Shown one piece after another: positions 60,624 through 64,000 of a stretch of DNA of 64,000 nt. The notes under the pieces are model-generated. The model was given only the letters and a program-made list of their open reading frames with translations, searched no databases and was not told the DNA's origin. The stretch lies in assembly GCF_024178315.1 (NCBI RefSeq), contig NZ_JAMZIK010000084.1:26338-90337 (forward strand). Reading direction: 5' to 3'. The position numbers and the translations under genes were made by a program. The stretch comes from Siccirubricoccus soli (GTDB lineage: Bacteria; Pseudomonadota; Alphaproteobacteria; Acetobacterales; Acetobacteraceae). Each line of letters starts with the position of its first letter. The stretch's first letter is position 1.

Positions 60624-61706
60624 TCAGGCCGCCAGCATCCGCCCCTCGTTCCGCTCCGCCAGGATGGGCCGCACCCATCTGGCGAAGCGCATCGCCTCCT
60701 CGTCATGCAGGTAGCCGGAGAGGCAGAAGGAGTGGCAGCCGATATCGATGAAGCGCTGCAGCACCGCGGCGCATTGCGCCGGGTTGCCGACCACGGCGAT
60801 GCCGGCGCCCTGGCGCGCCCGCGTCAGCCCGCTCCAGAGATTCGGCGCGATCCAGTCACCATGCTCCCGCGCCAGGGCCTGCACGCGCTGATTTGCCACG
60901 GAATTCGCCACATTGGCGCGCAGCGCCGCGGTGCGTTCGGCCGGCACGTCGCGCACCAGTTCCTGCGCCGCCGCCAGGGCTTCCTCCTCCGTCTCCCGGC
61001 AGAGGATCTGCAGCCGCATGCCGAAGCCGAGCTGCTCCGCCCGGCCATGCCGCGCCGCCATGGCGCGAATCTCCGCCATCTGCGCGGCGATCCCCTCCGG
61101 CGTGTCGCCCCAGAAGAGGTGGACATCGGCATGCGCCGCCGAAACCTCCCAGGCCTCGCGCGAGCCGCCGCCGAGATAGAAGCGCGGATGCGGCCGCTGG
61201 AAGGGCGGCGGCAGGATGCGGGCGCCGCGCAGGGTGTGGAAGCGCCCCGCATGGTCGACCGGCCCCTCCGCGGTCCAGAGCCGCTTCAGGATCCCGACCT
61301 CCTCCGCCATCAAGGCGTAGCGGTCCTCCTTGGCGTAGCTTATGCCGTCGGCCCTGGCTTCCTGCTCGCTCTGCCCCGCGATGAGGTTGACGGCGATGCG
61401 CCCGCCGGTGAGCTGGTCGAAGGTGGTGACCATCTTCGCCAGCATGACCGGGTTGATGTAGCCCGGCCGCGCCGCCACCAGCATGCGGATGGCGGAGGAG
61501 CGGCCGGCCATGAAGGCGGTGGTCACCCAGGCTTCCCAGCAGGGCAGGGCGACCGGGACCAGCATGTATTCGAAGCCGGCTGCCTCCGCCGCCTGCACCA
61601 CCCGGTCGAACATCGCCGTGCCGGGCGGAATGGCGGCGTGCCCGGCGGCGTAGCTGGTGGTGTCGCCATTGGTCGGCAGGTACCAGCCGAATTCCAGGGG
61701 GCGCAT
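60624..61706 (-). CDS. LLM-class flavin monooxygenase (SsuD-like)
   Basis: The 360-residue protein resembles alkanesulfonate monooxygenase: LEFGWYLPTNGDTTSY, FEYMLVPVALPCWEAWV, LVAARPGYINPVMLAKMVTT and GGRIAVNLIAGQSEQEARADG. It would use FMNH2 and O2 to cleave a C-S or related bond. It converges with the SDR, ending three bases from it. No SsuABC transporter genes are visible, so sulfonate use is inferred only from sequence class. Confidence 0.9.
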   Translation of the reverse strand: MRPLEFGWYLPTNGDTTSYAAGHAAIPPGTAMFDRVVQAAEAAGFEYMLVPVALPCWEAWVTTAFMAGRSSAIRMLVAARPGYINPVMLAKMVTTFDQLTGGRIAVNLIAGQSEQEARADGISYAKEDRYALMAEEVGILKRLWTAEGPVDHAGRFHTLRGARILPPPFQRPHPRFYLGGGSREAWEVSAAHADVHLFWGDTPEGIAAQMAEIRAMAARHGRAEQLGFGMRLQILCRETEEEALAAAQELVRDVPAERTAALRANVANSVANQRVQALAREHGDWIAPNLWSGLTRARQGAGIAVVGNPAQCAAVLQRFIDIGCHSFCLSGYLHDEEAMRFARWVRPILAERNEGRMLAA

Positions 61707-61808
61707 GCTCGTCTCCCATCCCGCTGCCCGGGCATTCTGCCCATGCCGGCCGGCCGCCGCCAGCGCCGGCGCGGCGTCGGGGCACGAGGCGCCGACCAGG
61801 TCCGGAGG

Positions 61809-62789
61809 CTAACCCGGCAGCAGCCCGGCCATGTGGATCCAGGCCCGCTGGCGCTCGATGTCGCGTTCCAGGAAGGCTCCGAACTCCGCCAGGGTCATGG
61901 GCATGGGCTGGGCGCCGCCGCGGGCCATCGCCTCGGCGGAGGCGGGCGTGGTCAGCAGCTTCGTCACCTCCGCATGCAGCCGGTCGCGGATCGGCGCCGG
62001 CAGCCCCGCCGGCGCCATGAGGCCGAGCCAGATCGAGGCCTCATAGCCCGGGACCGTGTCCGCCACCGTCGGCAGATCCGCCAGCAACGGGCTGCGGGCC
62101 GGGCCGGTGGTGGCAAGGCCCAGCACCCGGCCGCCGGTGATCTGCTCCCGCATGGTCGGGATGGCATCGAACATCATCGGCACCTGGCCGGCGATCAGCG
62201 CCGTCCGCGCCTCATTGGAGCCACGGAAGGGGATGTGGTTGATCTCGATGCCGGCCATCGCCCGGAACACCTCCCCGGCGATGTGGTAGGGCGTGCCGGG
62301 GCCGGAGGAGGCGAAGTCGATCCGCCCGGGCGCCGCCTTCGCCTTGGCCACCAGCTCCGCCACGCTCCGCACGCCGAGCGAGGGATGCGCCGCCAGCACG
62401 TGATAGGCGATGTTGATGGCGGCGACCGGCGCCAGGTCCCGCAGCAGCACATAGGGGCGGGCGGGGATCAGCGTCTCGTTCGCCGTATGGGTGTTCGACA
62501 TCAGCAGCAGGGTGTGGCCGTCCGGCGGCGCTTTCGCCACCGTATCCGTGCCGATGACGGCGCCGCCGCCCGGCCAGTTCTCCACCACCACCGGCTGGCC
62601 GAGCGCCTGGGAGAGCGGCTCCGCCAGGAAGCGTGCCGCGACATCGGCGGAGCCGCCGAGGCCGAAGGGCACGATGATGCGGATGGGGCGGCTCGGCCAG
62701 GCGCCGGGCGTTTGGGCCAGGGCGCAATGCAGGGGCGGCGTGGCCAGCGTCAGGCCGGCGGCGGTGAGCAGCAGGCGGCGATAGGGCAT
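61809..62789 (-). CDS. Tripartite tricarboxylate transporter substrate-binding protein (Bug family)
   Basis: The 326-residue protein has a signal peptide (LLLTAAGLTLATPPLHCALA, cleavage near residue 26) and Bug motifs: IRIIVPFGLGGSADVAARF, VVENWPGGGAVIGTD, INHIPFRGSNEARTALI and VPMMFDAIPT. It binds an unknown anion in the periplasm. GGAGGGATGCC precedes ATG 62789. It lies upstream of the SsuD-like gene on the same strand, suggesting uptake of that enzyme's substrate. No TctA/TctB is present. Confidence 0.92.
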   Translation of the reverse strand: MPYRRLLLTAAGLTLATPPLHCALAQTPGAWPSRPIRIIVPFGLGGSADVAARFLAEPLSQALGQPVVVENWPGGGAVIGTDTVAKAPPDGHTLLLMSNTHTANETLIPARPYVLLRDLAPVAAINIAYHVLAAHPSLGVRSVAELVAKAKAAPGRIDFASSGPGTPYHIAGEVFRAMAGIEINHIPFRGSNEARTALIAGQVPMMFDAIPTMREQITGGRVLGLATTGPARSPLLADLPTVADTVPGYEASIWLGLMAPAGLPAPIRDRLHAEVTKLLTTPASAEAMARGGAQPMPMTLAEFGAFLERDIERQRAWIHMAGLLPG

Positions 62790-62895
62790 GGCATCCCTCC
62801 CTCCGGCGGTCGCGACGATGGTTCTTGTGCCGCCCCGGCTGCAAGACATGCGCGAATTGCCGGCGGATGGCCAGATGGAACCGCCGCCGGCGCGC

Positions 62896-63630
62896 TCAGC
62901 TCAGCCAGTCGGGCGTCGGCAGGCGCAGATAGGCGTCCCGCAGCGCCGCCGACCAATTCTCCTGCACGTAGCGGAAATACTGGTCCTCCTCCGTGATCCG
63001 GCGGCGGAGGCCGACCGCCAGCGCATCCGTCCGAGAGACCAGCAGGTCGATCGGCATGCCGACGGTGAGGTTGGAGCGCAGCGTGCTGTCCATGCTGACC
63101 AGCACCAGCTTCACCCCGTCCGGAATCGGCGTGTCGTAGCGCAGCACCCGGTCCAGGATCGGCTTGCCGTATTTGTGCTCGCCGATCTGCAGGAAGGGGG
63201 TGTCGATCGTCGCCTCGATGAAGTTCCCCGCGGCGTAGATGAGGAAGAGGCGCGGCGGCCCGCCGGCGATCTGGCCGCCGAGCAGAAGCGAGCAGTCGAA
63301 GCCGATGCCTTGGGCGGAGAGGGTGGGGCCGTCATCGCGATAGACGTCGCGCACCGCCTGGCCGACGAGCTGCGCGGCCTGGAACATGTTCGGCACGCTG
63401 CGCAGGGTGTGGTGCCGGCCATGCAGCCAGACGCCTTCCTGCAACCGGTTCCAGACGGCCTGGGTGATGGCGAGGTTGCCGGCGGTGGCCAGCGCCAGCA
63501 CGCGGTCGCCCGGCACCTCCTCCACCTGCATCTTGGAGAAGATGGAAATGTTGTCCACGCCGGCATTGGTGCGGGTGTCGGAGAGCAGGACGATGCCCTG
63601 GCGGAGATAGAGCCCGACGCAATAGGTCAT
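62896..63630 (-). CDS. Anbu-type proteasome-like peptidase (COG3484)
   Basis: The 244-residue protein begins MTYCVGLYLRQGIVLLSDTR, putting Thr at position 1 after Met removal, the N-terminal nucleophile of proteasome/HslV-fold proteases. ALATAGNLAITQAVWNRL, DCSLLLGGQIAGGPPRLFLI and VLVSMDSTLRSNLTVGMPID match Anbu. Anbu genes usually sit with ATP-grasp, alpha-E and transglutaminase-like genes; any of these would lie beyond the window edge. The biological substrate of Anbu is unknown. Confidence 0.9.
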   Translation of the reverse strand: MTYCVGLYLRQGIVLLSDTRTNAGVDNISIFSKMQVEEVPGDRVLALATAGNLAITQAVWNRLQEGVWLHGRHHTLRSVPNMFQAAQLVGQAVRDVYRDDGPTLSAQGIGFDCSLLLGGQIAGGPPRLFLIYAAGNFIEATIDTPFLQIGEHKYGKPILDRVLRYDTPIPDGVKLVLVSMDSTLRSNLTVGMPIDLLVSRTDALAVGLRRRITEEDQYFRYVQENWSAALRDAYLRLPTPDWLS

Positions 63631-63689
63631 GGCGTGGCGGCCCCTGGTTGCCATGGGCGATCTAGCCCGGCCTGGGGGTGTGGTCCAGG

Positions 63690-63780
63690 GTTGAGGGAGG
63701 GCTCTGCCCTCTTCGTTGGGCGCAGTGCACCCAACCCCACCCGCCAAGGGCCGAAGGGCTCGTGGAGCCCTTGAGGTTTG
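63690..63780. repeat. Family-2 intergenic repeat, copy e (reverse orientation)
   Basis: A GAGGG-CTCTG-CCCTC hairpin core (63693-63712) is followed by GTTGGG/CCCAAC arms and then CACCCGCCAAGGGCCGAAGGG, matching the reversed family-2 layout. It lies head-to-head with copy c in the same gap between the Anbu-type gene and the gene at the window edge. Confidence 0.6.
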
Positions 63781-63806
63781 CGGTTCGCCCGCCGCGCCTG
63801 AACTCA

Positions 63807-63894
63807 TGGTTTCCAAAGACCCTGCGGCGTTTGGCAGGGGGAGCCCGAGGGGGACGCGCCGCAAGGCGCGCCTTACGGCGCGACGTCCCCCTCG
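63807..63894. repeat. Family-2 intergenic repeat, copy c
   Basis: CCAAA/TTTGG (63813-63817, 63830-63834) is followed by a long hairpin with CGAGGGGGACG/CGTCCCCCTCG outer arms (63846-63856, 63884-63894). It ends two bases before the TAA of the partial gene at the window edge and is probably its terminator. Confidence 0.75.
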
Positions 63895-63896
63895 AC

Positions 63897-64000
63897 TTAC
63901 CCCCGGATGTAGAACGCCTCGATTTCCCCCCCCAGCTCCGCCGCCCGCGCGATCATGCCGGTGAGGAATTCGTGCAGCCCCTGCTCGAAGATCGCCTCGA
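63897..64000 (-). CDS. C-terminal end of an unidentified gene (runs off window)
   Basis: The last 33 codons of a reverse-strand gene are visible, ending at TAA 63897. They encode EAIFEQGLHEFLTGMIARAA followed by a short acidic stretch and the terminal EAFYIRG. The frame stays open to the window edge and codon use is typical of the neighbours. The family cannot be assigned from this fragment. It is upstream of the Anbu-type gene on the same strand. Confidence 0.6.
   Translation of the reverse strand, partial: EAIFEQGLHEFLTGMIARAAELGGEIEAFYIRG

Noticed and set aside
1..64000. CRISPR array, tRNA/rRNA, transposase or prophage genes
   Set aside because: No regularly spaced direct repeats, no cloverleaf-like segments and no recombinase or phage proteins were seen. 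The repeats present are palindromic and dispersed.

Overview
The window is GC-rich (roughly 70% or more), densely coding bacterial DNA with many ATGA/GTGA start-stop overlaps. Gene content points to an alphaproteobacterium, probably Acetobacteraceae (Roseomonas-like). The clues are a formate dehydrogenase locus carrying DUF3305/DUF3306/DUF6505/DUF6352, Bug-type tripartite tricarboxylate receptors, an Anbu-type protease and a GNAT-Nudix fusion. The family-level placement is an inference. I saw no rRNA, tRNA, CRISPR array, phage or insertion-sequence transposase.

Layout. 1-4.2 kb: a membrane glycosyltransferase cut by the window edge, a methyltransferase, a GNAT-MutT fusion and a CinA-type protein. 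4.4-8.3 kb: an M14-type deacylase, an ArgE-like deacetylase and an M81 (MlrC) metallopeptidase. 8.4-10.5 kb: a zinc-homeostasis locus (COG0523 GTPase, hisI, divergent zur-like regulator). 10.6-14.6 kb: a patatin phospholipase, a short-chain dehydrogenase and an unknown polytopic membrane protein. 14.8-20.4 kb: ygfZ, divergent from an overlapping operon of three glycosyltransferases and an asparagine synthetase, probably for surface polysaccharide. 20.9-25 kb: a small membrane protein, a Bug receptor, and a PepSY/response regulator/sensor kinase operon. 25.1-27.6 kb: dihydroorotase, a histidine-phosphatase-like protein and a GFA protein.

27.7-42.1 kb is the centrepiece, a molybdenum formate dehydrogenase region. 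Divergent arms carry a multi-cluster ferredoxin with an unknown partner, a biotin/lipoate-ligase-like protein, four proteins of unknown function, a TorD-type chaperone, a small Tat-signal protein, the catalytic, iron-sulfur and cytochrome b subunits, and mobB and moeA for the cofactor. Together they could build and insert Mo-bisMGD, export the enzyme and pass electrons to quinone. The unknown proteins are the best candidates for an incompletely described maturation or electron-transfer system.

42.2-50.3 kb: lipoproteins, an EnvZ/OmpR-like pair, a MarR regulator, ilvE with an unusual leader and a 25-bp hairpin, a LysE exporter and galE. 50.6-58 kb: a polysaccharide export lipoprotein, MepA, a peptide-type ABC binding protein, a 2OG-Fe(II) dioxygenase divergent from a deacetylase, hemC and a DUF2189 protein. 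58.5-62.8 kb: a catabolic-looking island of two flavin monooxygenases, an SDR and a Bug receptor. 62.9-64 kb: an Anbu-type protease and the end of an unidentified gene.

Two dispersed intergenic repeat families recur. One is a composite two-hairpin element built on a CCGATCAG core (four copies). The other is a CCAAAGGC-hairpin plus GC-hairpin element (five copies, both orientations). Both sit at gene ends and probably act as terminators.
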